Below, piece after piece: positions 18,072 through 30,473 of a stretch of 64,000 nucleotides of DNA. Made by a program: the position numbers and the translations under genes. The notes below the pieces were generated by a model. It ran no database searches. It was not told where the DNA came from and was given only the letters and a program-made list of their open reading frames with translations. Numbering within the stretch: the stretch's first letter is position 1; each line of letters starts with the position of its first letter. This DNA comes from Azospirillum oryzae (GTDB taxonomy: Bacteria > Pseudomonadota > Alphaproteobacteria > Azospirillales > Azospirillaceae): NCBI RefSeq assembly GCF_900177515.1, contig NZ_FXAK01000007.1, positions 1,410,501-1,474,500 on the forward strand, written 5' to 3'.

Positions 18072-18193
18072 CCCTGTTATTCCCTCATCTGGTGTATGGC
18101 GCTTTGGCCTTCGACCGAAGAGGGTAATTCCGATAATCGTTATACGGGTAGCGCTATCGAGTTATGACGCTGAAAAATGGATGACGGACCGGT

Positions 18194-18249
18194 CATCGAC
18201 CTGTCCTCTTCCTTGGCGGGAGAAGGGGACAGGTCGATGGACCAGCTGT
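18194..18249 (-). terminator. long hairpin after the DUF2126 transglutaminase gene
   Basis: CATCGACCTGTCC (18194-18206) and GGACAGGTCGATG (18237-18249) are perfect 13-bp complements, with an inner CTTC/GAAG match. It sits 2 nt past the stop of the minus-strand gene. There is no T-run. Confidence 0.6.
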
Positions 18250-18251
18250 CG

Positions 18252-21605
<3,354 letters not shown>

Positions 21606-21842
21606 GGAAAACCCCGCCTCATGCCTGTTCGATGATGTTCGCGCCCCGGTTTGGTCCAGGGTCGCCGGTGCAACGGTAACACCGATGAATTCGACCCGAC
21701 AGAGCGCCGCGGCACCGATCCTACCGCAGTTGCGAAAAAGTCACGAAGTTGCGGATGACGCGCGCTGCGGCTTTCTTCCGTTCGCGTTACCCTTTATATC
21801 ATAATCGATCGAAGTATCGCTGCGGCGGGGGTTCGCGTCTGG

Positions 21843-22775
21843 ATGGTGTCAGTGGCGGCTTCTTCACTCATGGGCGGGAACCGCGGTGCGGGCGATGCCG
21901 GTCCCGGCGGCGCCGGACGGGGCGTCGTCACCGGAAAATACTTCAATTTCAAGCCGCTGCCGCCGTCGGCCGACATCCTCGGCAATCCACTCGTCGTCCC
22001 GAACCTGCCCACGCACAAACTGCCGAAGGAAACCTTCGGCAGTCGCGTGAAGCGGTTCTTCGCCCGCATGAATCTCGGCAGCCAGTCGGCCGACACCAAG
22101 CTGCGCTGGAAGCTGCACGACACCATCCAGGCGACCATGGCTTCGCTGTCGCCCGCCGTCACGCTGGTGGCGGAAAAGCGGGCGCCGGCGAAGAGCAAGA
22201 AGCTGTCGGTTCCGGTCGTCGTCGTGCGCCACCCCTATCACCTGCGCCATGTGTTCGAGATGCTGCCGAACATCCCGGACACCTTCGCGGTGGAGCGGCG
22301 CTTCCTCGAACTGCTGATGACCCGCGCGCTGAAGCGCTACGGCGAACAGATGGCCCTGATCAAGGGCAGCGCTTTTTCCTTCGAGCATGAGGCGCGGGAG
22401 TATTTCTTCGCCGGCTTCCGCCTGGAGAAGCAGATCAAGAAGGTCAACAATCCGGACGAGAGATTCGCGGCGCTGCAGGCGATCCACACCAACTATTTCC
22501 ATGGCCGCAACTATTATTACTATGCGCTGCTGCGGCGGGAGAAGCTGGCACCGGACAACAAGCTGTTCATGCTGTTCGCCCGCGCGGTCTATTTCATGGC
22601 GCGGATCGACTGGAACGGCGAATTGCTGGACAAGCCGAATCCGCGCATGCTGCCCAGCCGCGACGACATGTTGTTTTTCGTGGAGCGTGACAAGTCGGTC
22701 GTGACGCGCTATCGCACCGACCAGGATTTCCAGCGTCAGGTCAAGTCCGTGCTGGAGGCCTTCCCCGCTTCGTGA
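21843..22775 (+). CDS. protein of unknown function, 310 residues
   Basis: I do not recognise a family. The N-terminus is Gly-rich (GGNRGAGDAGPGGAGRG), followed by a basic segment (KETFGSRVKRFFARMNLG) and a mostly helical body. Notable are an aromatic stretch, NYFHGRNYYYYALLRREK, around residue 220 and FMLFARAVYFMARIDWNGE after it. No signal peptide or membrane helix is evident. Codon use is like its neighbours. It diverges from the DUF2126 gene across about 240 nt and precedes an LprI-like gene by 31 nt, so those two may be co-transcribed. The start is uncertain; an ATG at 21870 is possible. Confidence 0.75.
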   Translation: MVSVAASSLMGGNRGAGDAGPGGAGRGVVTGKYFNFKPLPPSADILGNPLVVPNLPTHKLPKETFGSRVKRFFARMNLGSQSADTKLRWKLHDTIQATMASLSPAVTLVAEKRAPAKSKKLSVPVVVVRHPYHLRHVFEMLPNIPDTFAVERRFLELLMTRALKRYGEQMALIKGSAFSFEHEAREYFFAGFRLEKQIKKVNNPDERFAALQAIHTNYFHGRNYYYYALLRREKLAPDNKLFMLFARAVYFMARIDWNGELLDKPNPRMLPSRDDMLFFVERDKSVVTRYRTDQDFQRQVKSVLEAFPAS

Positions 22776-22806
22776 CGTTCCGTTTCCTCATCCAAGGTTT
22801 CCTGCG

Positions 22807-23706
22807 ATGCGCGCCCTGTCCCTGGTCGGCGGTTTCCTGGCTGCCGGCTCCCTGCTTGCAGTCCTGACTGCGGTCCCAGCCCTTTCGGCGCCGGCGGACA
22901 CTCCCCAGCCGGAGGCCGCCGCTCCGGAAACGGCAGCACCCGGCTGCGATGCGGCGGAGACGCCGACGGCGCAGCTGATGTGCCGCGATGCGAAGCTGGC
23001 GGCGGCCGGTGCGGCGATGGACGCGGCGCTGGCGGCCCTTGGCGCCACCACCGACGACAGCGGCCGTGCGGCGATCGAGGACAGCCAGACCGTCTGGCGG
23101 GCGCGGCGGGACGAGTCCTGCCCGGTGACCGCGGCCGATCTCGCCGACGCGAAAACGGCCAAGACGCGCGCGGATTGCCTGCTGCGCGTCGTCCGCAAGC
23201 GCACGGCGGCGCTGGAGGCGGAGCGGCAGGCCCGGTCCCGGCCGGTCGGCGATCTTCCGCTGTCCGTCACCGGCGCCGCGGCCCGCCGCTTCGCCGCCCC
23301 GCAGCCACAGGTGCCGCCGATCAGCCGCAAGGTCTCGCTGTCGACGCTGGCCGGCCGCTGGGCCAAGGCCGATCCGGCCGACCGCACCGCCATCGACGAT
23401 TGCCGAAGCTCCTATCTCGACATCGGGACCGACCGCAGCCTTCACGCCGTGGAGCCGCGGCTGCAGCTCTTTCCGCTGGATGGCACGCTGGCGGCGGACG
23501 AAGACCCCGTGCAGGGAGTGGCGCTTCTGCCGGCAGCACCGACGGAGGGGCCTCAGGCCGACGCAACGGCAGGCTCTGCGCCGGCAACCCCGGCGCCGCT
23601 GGCGACTCTGCGGCTTCTTCCGGCCGATTCGCCGCGGTTCGACCGGCTGATCCTGCGGATGGAGCCGCCGGCCAGCTTTGCGGCGGAATTCGTCCGCTGC
23701 CGCTGA
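22807..23706 (+). CDS. secreted LprI/DUF1311-like protein
   Basis: A 299-residue protein with a Sec signal peptide (MRALSLVGGFLAAGSLLAVL, cleavage after ALSA). Residues about 48-140 follow the LprI/DUF1311 pattern: paired Cys, AQLMCRDAKLAAAGAAMD, then DSQTVWRARRDESCP and DCLLRVVRKRT. LprI-type domains can inhibit C-type lysozyme, but most members are uncharacterised. A second region (about 180-299) has one Cys pair (DDCRSSY and FVRCR) and no family I recognise. Periplasmic location is likely. Same strand as the unknown gene, 31 nt downstream. Confidence 0.65.
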   Translation: MRALSLVGGFLAAGSLLAVLTAVPALSAPADTPQPEAAAPETAAPGCDAAETPTAQLMCRDAKLAAAGAAMDAALAALGATTDDSGRAAIEDSQTVWRARRDESCPVTAADLADAKTAKTRADCLLRVVRKRTAALEAERQARSRPVGDLPLSVTGAAARRFAAPQPQVPPISRKVSLSTLAGRWAKADPADRTAIDDCRSSYLDIGTDRSLHAVEPRLQLFPLDGTLAADEDPVQGVALLPAAPTEGPQADATAGSAPATPAPLATLRLLPADSPRFDRLILRMEPPASFAAEFVRCR

Positions 23707-23751
23707 GAGGGGGCCTGCGAGACCCGGGCCGCCTGTATCGCCGTTCGCGCG

Positions 23752-24531
23752 TCACACGGTCGGTACGGTGCCGCCGTCGATGACGTATTCGGTGCCGGTT
23801 ATCATTCTGGCACGGTCGGAAGCGAGGAACGCTATCAGGTTGGCCACATCGACGGGCTTCGACGGCCCGCCGATGGGAATACCGCCGAGCGAGTCCATGA
23901 TGATCCGCTTGCCGCCTTCATAGTCGGTACCGGCGTCCTTCGCGAGCCGCTCGGCCAAACTTACGGCCGCCTCGGTCTCGATCCATCCGGGCGAGACGCG
24001 CACCACGCGCACCCCCCTGGGCGAGACCTCCTTCGACAGGCTCTTGCTGTAGGTCGAAAGCGCAGCCTTCGCAGCGGCATAGGCTGTCGTCGACTGGGGC
24101 AAGGGCAACTCGCGCTGTATCGAGGTCACGTGAATGACCACGCCATGGCCCTGTGCCACCATCGCCGGCACAAGCTCGCGGTCGAGCCGGATGGCGGGCA
24201 TCAGGTTCAGATCGAGTTCCTTGCTCCAGACTTCGTCTTCCAGCACCGCGAAGCCGCCTGCGGGAGCGGAGGATCCACCGAGCATATGAACGATGACATC
24301 GATGCCGCCCAAGCGTTCGCGGACCGCCCCTGCGAGCTCGGCACATCCCTCCGCGGTCGTCAGGTCCGTGGAGACGAACAGATCGTCGTCAACCCCGTCG
24401 GGACGCGAGCGGGCTGCAGTCAGCACACGGGCCCCGAGTTCGCGAAACAGCGCGACGGTGGCCGCACCGGCACCGCGCGTGCCCGATGTGACGAGCGTTC
24501 GCTTGCCGTCCAGACTGATGAAGGGGCTCAT
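23752..24531 (-). CDS. SDR family oxidoreductase
   Basis: A 259-residue short-chain dehydrogenase. The cofactor loop is TLVTSGTRGAGAATVALF near residue 12. The usual NNAG is replaced by HMLGGSS, the Ser of the active site is in HVTSIQREL, and Tyr/Lys are in TTAYAAAKAAL. This variant is common among SDRs found beside NTF2-like proteins. ATG 24531 overlaps the stop of the upstream gene (ATGA), showing a two-gene operon. A divergent LysR-type gene is the likely regulator. Substrate unknown. Confidence 0.88.
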   Translation of the reverse strand: MSPFISLDGKRTLVTSGTRGAGAATVALFRELGARVLTAARSRPDGVDDDLFVSTDLTTAEGCAELAGAVRERLGGIDVIVHMLGGSSAPAGGFAVLEDEVWSKELDLNLMPAIRLDRELVPAMVAQGHGVVIHVTSIQRELPLPQSTTAYAAAKAALSTYSKSLSKEVSPRGVRVVRVSPGWIETEAAVSLAERLAKDAGTDYEGGKRIIMDSLGGIPIGGPSKPVDVANLIAFLASDRARMITGTEYVIDGGTVPTV

Positions 24532-24851
24532 GGGGTGATCTCCAGGCCGGCAATCCGGCTGTCCGCGATCCGGAACGCGAAGACCATCCGTGCGGGACTG
24601 CCGGGGAACTGACCGGACACGGTCATGAGAACTCTGGTGGTCTTGCCGTCTTCTACCGATTCGAGCGGTTCGATCACATGCTGGTACTTGGTCTTCGCAG
24701 CCCGCCACCAAGCACTGATTGCGTTATGGCCGGCGTGGGTTCGACCTTCGTCCTTGACGGCGGCATCGGGTGCGAAGGCATCGATCAGTGCCTCGCCGTC
24801 GTTCCTTTTGTCTGCATCGATGTAGGCCAAAACCGGTGAAGGGAGTGTCAT
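24528..24851 (-). CDS. NTF2-like (SnoaL-type) protein
   Basis: A 107-residue single-domain protein of the NTF2/SnoaL fold: LAYIDADKRNDGEALIDAFA, then VKDEGRTHAGHNAISAWWRA and a C-terminal beta strand set. Such proteins act as small enzymes or binding proteins in many contexts. It is the first gene of a two-gene operon with the SDR (4-nt overlap) and diverges from a LysR gene. Confidence 0.8.
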   Translation of the reverse strand: MTLPSPVLAYIDADKRNDGEALIDAFAPDAAVKDEGRTHAGHNAISAWWRAAKTKYQHVIEPLESVEDGKTTRVLMTVSGQFPGSPARMVFAFRIADSRIAGLEITP

Positions 24852-24959
24852 CGCACCATTCCTCCTGTTCGAAGTTTCCTTGCCCGTTCCAAACTAGGCT
24901 TGGACATCTGTTTCGATAATCAGGATAAAGCGGGATGAGGTGTTTTGATTGGCGGGACA

Positions 24960-25874
24960 ATGCTCAAAGCTGACCTGAACGATCTGGATGCGGTCATCGC
25001 CATCGCGCGGCGGGGCACCTTTCGCGCAGCGGCAGTTGATCTGGGTATGTCGACGACCGCTCTCAGCAACGCCGTCGGAAAGCTCGAAGCAGGCCTCGGC
25101 GTTCGCCTGTTCAACCGAACGACGCGAAGCGTCTCCCTCACCGATGCCGGGCGGGTGTTCGTCGAGCAGGTTGGTCCGGCATTGCAGGATGTTCTAGGTG
25201 CCCTGGAGGCCGTGCGGTCGCAGCAGATCACCCCGTCAGGCACGCTTCGCATCAATGCATTCGCCACTGCGGCGCGCGAAATCCTCTCGCCGTTGGTGCT
25301 GGAATTCCTCCGCCGTCATCCGCTGGTTCATGTCGACGTCGTCACCGAAGGGCGACTGGTGGATATCGTTGCCGAGGGATTCGACCTTGGTGTCCGCGCG
25401 GCCGACCTCGTACCAAGCGACATGATCGCTATTCCCCTGGGTCGACCGCAGCGCCATGCGGTCGTCGGGACGCCGGCCTATTTCGCGACGCATGGTCGGC
25501 CGCGCCTGCCGCCCGATCTGCTCGATCACCCCTGCATTCGTGTCCGCCTGCCGAACGGAGCCCTATTCCGGTGGCAGTTCGAGAAGGACGGACAGTCGGC
25601 ACAGATTGATGTGAATGGACCGATCACTCTGGACGAGGCCAGTCTTGCGCGAATCGCCGTCCTCGAAGGCATCGGCCTCGGCTTTTTCATGGAACCGGAC
25701 GTGCGGGCCGACATTGAGGCGGGTCGTCTCGTGCGCGTCCTCGACGACTGGACGCCGCCGCGTTCCGGGCTCTGCCTTTACTATCCCGGACGGCGAAACC
25801 CGTCGGCCGCCTTCAGGGCCTTCATCGGCCTCGCTCGTGAACTCGGTACGAAGGGCGGCGCTCTAGAATCGTGA
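24960..25874 (+). CDS. LysR family transcriptional regulator
   Basis: A 304-residue regulator. The winged helix-turn-helix spans about residues 1-60 (DLDAVIAIARRGTFRAAAVD, LSNAVGKLEAGLGVRLFNRT) and the effector-binding periplasmic-binding-like domain covers about 88-295 (GTLRINAFATAAREIL). ATG 24960 is used rather than the upstream TTG. It diverges from the NTF2/SDR operon across 108 nt, the classic arrangement for a LysR regulator and its target. Its last 12 nt overlap the convergent aldose-epimerase gene. Confidence 0.93.
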   Translation: MLKADLNDLDAVIAIARRGTFRAAAVDLGMSTTALSNAVGKLEAGLGVRLFNRTTRSVSLTDAGRVFVEQVGPALQDVLGALEAVRSQQITPSGTLRINAFATAAREILSPLVLEFLRRHPLVHVDVVTEGRLVDIVAEGFDLGVRAADLVPSDMIAIPLGRPQRHAVVGTPAYFATHGRPRLPPDLLDHPCIRVRLPNGALFRWQFEKDGQSAQIDVNGPITLDEASLARIAVLEGIGLGFFMEPDVRADIEAGRLVRVLDDWTPPRSGLCLYYPGRRNPSAAFRAFIGLARELGTKGGALES

Positions 25875-26759
25875 CACGAGGAAACGCACGGTCAGCGACA
25901 GCCGTTCACCCGGCGGCAGGGCGATCACGCCGGCGCCGGGTTCCTGCGGCCGGTTCAGCGCATCGGTCATGTGGGTGACCGGCTCCAAACAGAGATAGGA
26001 TTCGCCGGGCGGGGCGTAGACGATCAGGTGACCGGCCGGCCCGTCGGCCAGCATGGTCAGGCGCAGCCGCTCGCGCGGGCGGTCCAGCGTCGCGGAGCCG
26101 TTCCAGCCGGTGAAGCCGTTGTCCAGCGCCACATGGTCCATGGTCACGCCGTGGCGGAAGTCCCAGGCGGCAGGCACCGGGCGATTCCGGCAGGGTAGGA
26201 TGGTGTCGTCATTCTCCCAGACGGTTTGAACGCCGGCGGTCACGCGGCTGCCCGGCGACCTGACCAGATAGGGGTGCAGCCCCAGCCCGGCCGGCATGTC
26301 GGTTTCCGAGTCGTTGACGAGGTCGAGTGTGACGGTCAGACCTTCCCCGTCCAGCGCCACCGTCTGCGCCGCGCGATAGCTCCAGGGCCAATCGTCGGCC
26401 CGGTGGGCGAACCCCATGCGCAGGGCGTCGTCGGTGACGGCCTCCACGCTCCAGGGGGATGACCAGCCATGGCCATGGATCCGGTGGGGCGATCCGGGAT
26501 CGGTGGCGAGCACAATCTCCCGGCCCTGGAAGACGAACCGGCCGCCACCGATTCGGTTGGAAAAGGGGACCAGCGGGAAACAGGCCATGTCCGGAGCGAA
26601 ATTTCCGGCCAGCGCCTGGTCGGAGGCCCGCCGGAACAGCTCGACCGGGCCATCGGCGGTGGACAGGCTCCAGCTCGCCAGCGACCCGCCGCACTGCGGG
26701 GCCGCGGTGAGCGTCATCGGCCCGTGCCGCAACGCGATGATGGTGCCCGTCCGGATCAT
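25863..26759 (-). CDS. aldose 1-epimerase family protein
   Basis: A 298-residue galactose-mutarotase-like beta-sandwich. Typical features are SNRIGGGRFVFQGREI (the NRI substrate-binding segment), HRIHGHGWSSPW with the conserved His, GLGLHPYLVRSP and CLEPVTHMTDALNR (catalytic Glu region). It would interconvert anomers of an aldose or a related sugar; the precise sugar is unknown. Convergent overlap of 12 nt with the LysR gene. Confidence 0.88.
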   Translation of the reverse strand: MIRTGTIIALRHGPMTLTAAPQCGGSLASWSLSTADGPVELFRRASDQALAGNFAPDMACFPLVPFSNRIGGGRFVFQGREIVLATDPGSPHRIHGHGWSSPWSVEAVTDDALRMGFAHRADDWPWSYRAAQTVALDGEGLTVTLDLVNDSETDMPAGLGLHPYLVRSPGSRVTAGVQTVWENDDTILPCRNRPVPAAWDFRHGVTMDHVALDNGFTGWNGSATLDRPRERLRLTMLADGPAGHLIVYAPPGESYLCLEPVTHMTDALNRPQEPGAGVIALPPGERLSLTVRFLVSRF

Positions 26760-26872
26760 GCGTTTCTCCCATCGTCGGCGTCCCGATCCTTATCGCACAT
26801 GCGAAAGCCGAAGGAAACGGTCGCCGCCGGCAAGGCACCGGCTGCCTCGACGCTGACACAGTTCATCTGTTT

Positions 26873-26900
26873 TTGTCGAAAAATGTGGGTATCGTACACT
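26873..26900 (+). promoter_or_regulatory. possible housekeeping promoter of the kinase gene
   Basis: TTGTCG (26873-26878), a 16-nt spacer and TACACT (26895-26900) resemble a sigma-70-type promoter in the otherwise empty 284-nt divergent region between the epimerase and kinase genes. Confidence 0.3.
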
Positions 26901-27043
26901 CGTCATTTACCCTCGTTGCGCGACGATGCCCGTTCGGCGCCGCTCCCCGGCGGCTGCGGAATGCCGGTTGTATCGACAACGCGGAAGTGGCGCCGGTGTT
27001 GCAGCCCGGCGGTGCAATCCGTCACGTCCAGGAAAGGCCCGGA

Positions 27044-29680
27044 GTGTCCACTCCCCAGCTCAGCCGCGCGATGCCGACTCCGTCGTCGGCCATGGCCATG
27101 CTCGACGAGGTGGAGCCGTGCGACTCGCTGACGGACTACCACGCGCTGCCGGCGCGACTGGTGATCGGCGCGGTGCTGCGGTCGTATCTGGACCCGCTGT
27201 TCCTGACCCCGACGGAGCTGATCCATCTGCCCAAGCCGCTGAAAAGCTGCCTGGAACAGGGGACATTGATCGAAGCGGCCCTGAGCAAGGTCGCGGCAGC
27301 CCAGGCGCGTGCGCCGGGGCAGGAGCAGCAGACGCGCAAACGCGCCATCCGCGCCGCCGTGGATGAAAGCTGGGCAAAGGCGCGCGCCGCCCAGGCCACC
27401 TTCGCCGCCATGCCGCGCGGCCGCAAGCCGGTGGACTGGCTGCTCTCCCAGGGGGTCAAGACTCCCACCGGCGATGCTGAGTACGACCTGCGTGTCGCCA
27501 TCGCCCTGGAATTGGTGGAGATCAAGAGCTGGAACGGCAAGCTGGACCGCCTGCTCGAACTGCACCAGTGGGACCGGGACGAGCGGCTGGCCGCGGCGGT
27601 CGACGGGGTGATCGGCGACGTCCTAGCCTCCTCCGCCGCCGGAGCGGAGCTGTTCGGAACCAATCTGCTGCCGGGAACGCTGCTGTCCACCCTCTGCGAC
27701 ATGCTGTTCGGCCGCATCGGCATGGAGGCCTTCGGGCCGAACCGCATCGGCGTGTTGAACGCCCTGTTCCGCCAGGGCAAGCTGCCCCATGCGAAGGCCG
27801 CCGTGCTCGACCGCATCCGCCGCCAGTTGAAGGCACCGCAACCGCTGGGCCGCGGTGCCTTCGACCAGGAGGCGGAGATGCTGAAGACGCTGGTCGGGCA
27901 TCTGCTGACCCGCGACGGGCTGGTCGGCGGTGCGGCGATGGCCGATGCGCTGACCGTCCGCTACTCGCGCCGGCTGGAGCAGGGCGGGGCCAGCGCCTAT
28001 CGCCGCTCCATCGTCGGGATGGGCGAAGGGCAATCGGACCTGATCTGCCGCATCCACTACCTGACGCGGATCGCCGCCGTGCCGGCCGCGGAGCGCCATG
28101 CCGATGAAATCCTCGCCTCCCTCGACGCGGCCGTCTGCAACGAGCTGTTGATCGAGAACATGCTGGTGCAGACGCCGGACACCGCCCTGCTGGAGCGCGC
28201 ATTCACCCGCGCGCTGGCGGCCATCCGCGCCGCGCCGCTGCCGGTCGACGCCTGCGAACGGATCGCCGCACGCGCCGAACGCGCGGTCGACGATTTCGTG
28301 AAGACCGGGCAACTCGCCGTTCGTCTGAAACAGGTGGAACCGGTCCTGCGCAGGCGAACCATCCGGCTGGCGGAGGTGGCCTGCTCCAGCCTGATCCGCG
28401 AGGACGGCGCCCTGCCGCTGATGCGCCAGCATATCCTTGAGATCGTCCGCCAGCCGCAGTTCCAGGCGGAACTCGCCCAGCCCGATAGCGAGGTCGCCCA
28501 GGCGGAGGTGCGTAGGCTGCTGGAACTGCTGGATCGCCTGCGACAGATGGCGACCGCGCCGGCCCCGCCCCCCGTTCTGCCTCCCGCTCCGCCGGCCACC
28601 GTGGAAGTGCCGCCTCCGCCGTCCAGGGCGGTTCGCAGTGCCGAGACCATTCTTCATCCGGCCAGCCAGCAAGGTGGTGCGGCCGGCGCCACTCCCGTTG
28701 TCGCCGACGACATGGCGGGGCTATGCCCAAGCTGCTATTCCGCCAAAGGGCGGTCGGAGACCTGCGGCGCCTGCGGCTTCCCGGCCAAGTCGGACAACCG
28801 TCCGGGCGTGCATCTGGTGCCGGGGACGCTGCTGCATGGCCGCTACCGCGCCGGGCGTGTGCTGGGGCAGGGCGGGTTCGGCGCCACCTATCTGGGATGG
28901 GATGACCGGCTGCAGGTGAAGGTGGCGATCAAGGAATACTATCCGTCGAACCTGATCTCCCGCGTTCCCAACGCCGCCGCAGTCTCTCCCTTCTCCGACG
29001 AGCATGCGGAGACCTTCGCCGCCGGCCTCGCCAAGTTCCTCGAGGAGGCGCGGACGCTCGCCCGCCTGCGCGACGTGCGCGAGATCGTCGGCATCCAGGA
29101 TTTCTTCGAAGAGAACGCCACCGCCTATCTGGTCATGGAACTGCTGGAAGGCCGCACCATGAAGAAGTATCTGGCCGACTGCGGCGGCCGGATCGACGTG
29201 AAGCGGACGCTGTCGGTGGTGATGCCGATCGCCAAGGCGCTGCAGGCCATCCACGAGCAGGGACTGATCCACCGCGACATCAGCCCGGACAATATCTTCC
29301 TGACCAATGCCGGCGACCGCAAGCTGCTGGATTTCGGCGCCGCAAGGCAGACCGCCCGTCCGGGTGCCGGCCTGACCGTGATCCTCAAGCCCGGCTATGC
29401 TCCGCCGGAGCAATATTCCAACGAGGGGCGGCAAGGGCCCTGGTCGGACGTCTATGCGCTGTGCGCCACGATCTATCTGGCGCTGACCGGCCGCACCCCA
29501 CCCGACGCGACCGCCCGTTTCATGAACGACAAGGTGCCGAAACCGTCCGAACTGGGCGTGGCACTGGCCCCCGGATTCGAGAAGGTGCTGCTGTCCGGGC
29601 TGGCGATGCGCTGGCAGGACCGGCCGCAATCGATGAAGGATCTGCTGCGTGCCATGACCAATTCGCTCGCCGGCGGTTGA
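27044..29680 (+). CDS. Ser/Thr protein kinase with long helical N-terminus and zinc ribbon
   Basis: An 878-residue protein from GTG 27044, which has AGGAAAGG 7 nt upstream. Residues about 1-500 are helical and unrecognised. A Pro-rich linker follows (near 505-530), then a four-Cys zinc ribbon (LCPSCYSAKGRSETCGACGF, about 560-579) and a Hanks-type kinase domain (about 592-870): GQGGFGATYLG, VAIKEYYP, HRDISPDNIF (Asp proton acceptor), DFGAAR (DFG) and APPEQY. The HRDISPDN variant replaces the usual HRDLKPxN. No membrane helix is seen, so it is likely cytoplasmic. No partner phosphatase or FHA protein is adjacent. The start is uncertain: an ATG at 27071 is possible. Confidence 0.87.
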   Translation: MSTPQLSRAMPTPSSAMAMLDEVEPCDSLTDYHALPARLVIGAVLRSYLDPLFLTPTELIHLPKPLKSCLEQGTLIEAALSKVAAAQARAPGQEQQTRKRAIRAAVDESWAKARAAQATFAAMPRGRKPVDWLLSQGVKTPTGDAEYDLRVAIALELVEIKSWNGKLDRLLELHQWDRDERLAAAVDGVIGDVLASSAAGAELFGTNLLPGTLLSTLCDMLFGRIGMEAFGPNRIGVLNALFRQGKLPHAKAAVLDRIRRQLKAPQPLGRGAFDQEAEMLKTLVGHLLTRDGLVGGAAMADALTVRYSRRLEQGGASAYRRSIVGMGEGQSDLICRIHYLTRIAAVPAAERHADEILASLDAAVCNELLIENMLVQTPDTALLERAFTRALAAIRAAPLPVDACERIAARAERAVDDFVKTGQLAVRLKQVEPVLRRRTIRLAEVACSSLIREDGALPLMRQHILEIVRQPQFQAELAQPDSEVAQAEVRRLLELLDRLRQMATAPAPPPVLPPAPPATVEVPPPPSRAVRSAETILHPASQQGGAAGATPVVADDMAGLCPSCYSAKGRSETCGACGFPAKSDNRPGVHLVPGTLLHGRYRAGRVLGQGGFGATYLGWDDRLQVKVAIKEYYPSNLISRVPNAAAVSPFSDEHAETFAAGLAKFLEEARTLARLRDVREIVGIQDFFEENATAYLVMELLEGRTMKKYLADCGGRIDVKRTLSVVMPIAKALQAIHEQGLIHRDISPDNIFLTNAGDRKLLDFGAARQTARPGAGLTVILKPGYAPPEQYSNEGRQGPWSDVYALCATIYLALTGRTPPDATARFMNDKVPKPSELGVALAPGFEKVLLSGLAMRWQDRPQSMKDLLRAMTNSLAGG

Positions 29681-29701
29681 CGGTCGGAACCCGGCGCCAA
29701 G

Positions 29702-29731
29702 AAAAAAGGGACCGGCGCACCGGTCCCCTTT
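29702..29731. terminator. intrinsic terminator between kinase and cyclophilin genes
   Basis: GGGACCGG (29708-29715) and CCGGTCCC (29720-29727) form an 8-bp stem. On the minus strand it ends in TTTTTT, so it serves the cyclophilin gene best; the plus strand has CTTT for the kinase gene. Confidence 0.85.
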
Positions 29732-29755
29732 CCCTGAACGGCTGCGGAGGCGACG

Positions 29756-30325
29756 TTACTTCACGTCGGCCGCGACCTGCATCTTGATGATCTTGTCCGG
29801 GTCGGTGACCTGCCCGTTGCGAGACTGGCTGCCCTTCTTGATCATGTCGACGAATTCCATGCCCTCGACCACGCGGCCCCAGACGGTGTACTGGCGGTCC
29901 AGGAACTGGGACGGGGCGAAGCAGATGAAGAACTGGCTGTCGGCGCTGTCCGGATCCTGGGCGCGGGCCATCGACAGGGTGCCGCGGATGTGCGGAGCAC
30001 TGGAGAACTCGGCCTTCAGCTTCTTGCCGGAGCCGCCCATGCCGGTGCCGGTCGGGTCGCCGGTCTGGGCCATGAAGCCGTCGATGACGCGGTGGAAGAC
30101 GACGCCGTCATAGAAGCCCTGGCGGGTCAGCTCCTTGATGCGGGCGACGTGGTTCGGCGCCAGGTCGGGCCGCAGTTCGATCACCACGCGACCGTCCTTC
30201 AGGTCGAGGTAAATGGTGTTTTCCGGATCCAAGGCCTTCGCCTCCCCTTGAGAAACTGTAAAGAACGAGACAGTGAAGATTGTGGCGAACAGGGCCGCCA
30301 GCAACGCGCGGGTCCACCGCTTCAT
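29756..30325 (-). CDS. secreted cyclophilin-type peptidyl-prolyl isomerase
   Basis: A 189-residue protein with an N-terminal signal peptide (RALLAALFATIFTVSFFTVS) and a cyclophilin domain: VVFHRVIDGFMAQTGDPTGT (catalytic Arg in FHRV), GGSGKKLKAEF, SQFFICF and LDRQYTVWGRVVEGM. It catalyses cis-trans isomerisation of X-Pro bonds, most likely in the periplasm as a folding helper. ATG 30325 is chosen because a signal peptide follows at once; a longer upstream frame reads as non-coding. Confidence 0.92.
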   Translation of the reverse strand: MKRWTRALLAALFATIFTVSFFTVSQGEAKALDPENTIYLDLKDGRVVIELRPDLAPNHVARIKELTRQGFYDGVVFHRVIDGFMAQTGDPTGTGMGGSGKKLKAEFSSAPHIRGTLSMARAQDPDSADSQFFICFAPSQFLDRQYTVWGRVVEGMEFVDMIKKGSQSRNGQVTDPDKIIKMQVAADVK

Positions 30326-30473
30326 GCGAAACACTCCGATGAGCCGAAATCCGCGCTCCGGACCATAGGGGAAAAGCGCGGGAATGCAAAGCCGTGCTGG
30401 CGGGGATGGCGATCCGCCAAAAGTCACGGATGACGGCCACTCGTCCGGGTGTTCATCCGGAGATGGACGTGGC

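Noticed and set aside
15948..18167. 739-codon plus-strand frame over the cytochrome gene
   Set aside because: Antisense shadow of a gene with clear heme motifs and a signal peptide on the minus strand.
26873..27043. Upstream extension of the kinase gene from TTG 26873
   Set aside because: No ribosome binding site, unlike GTG 27044, and the extension reads as Arg/Pro-rich non-coding sequence.
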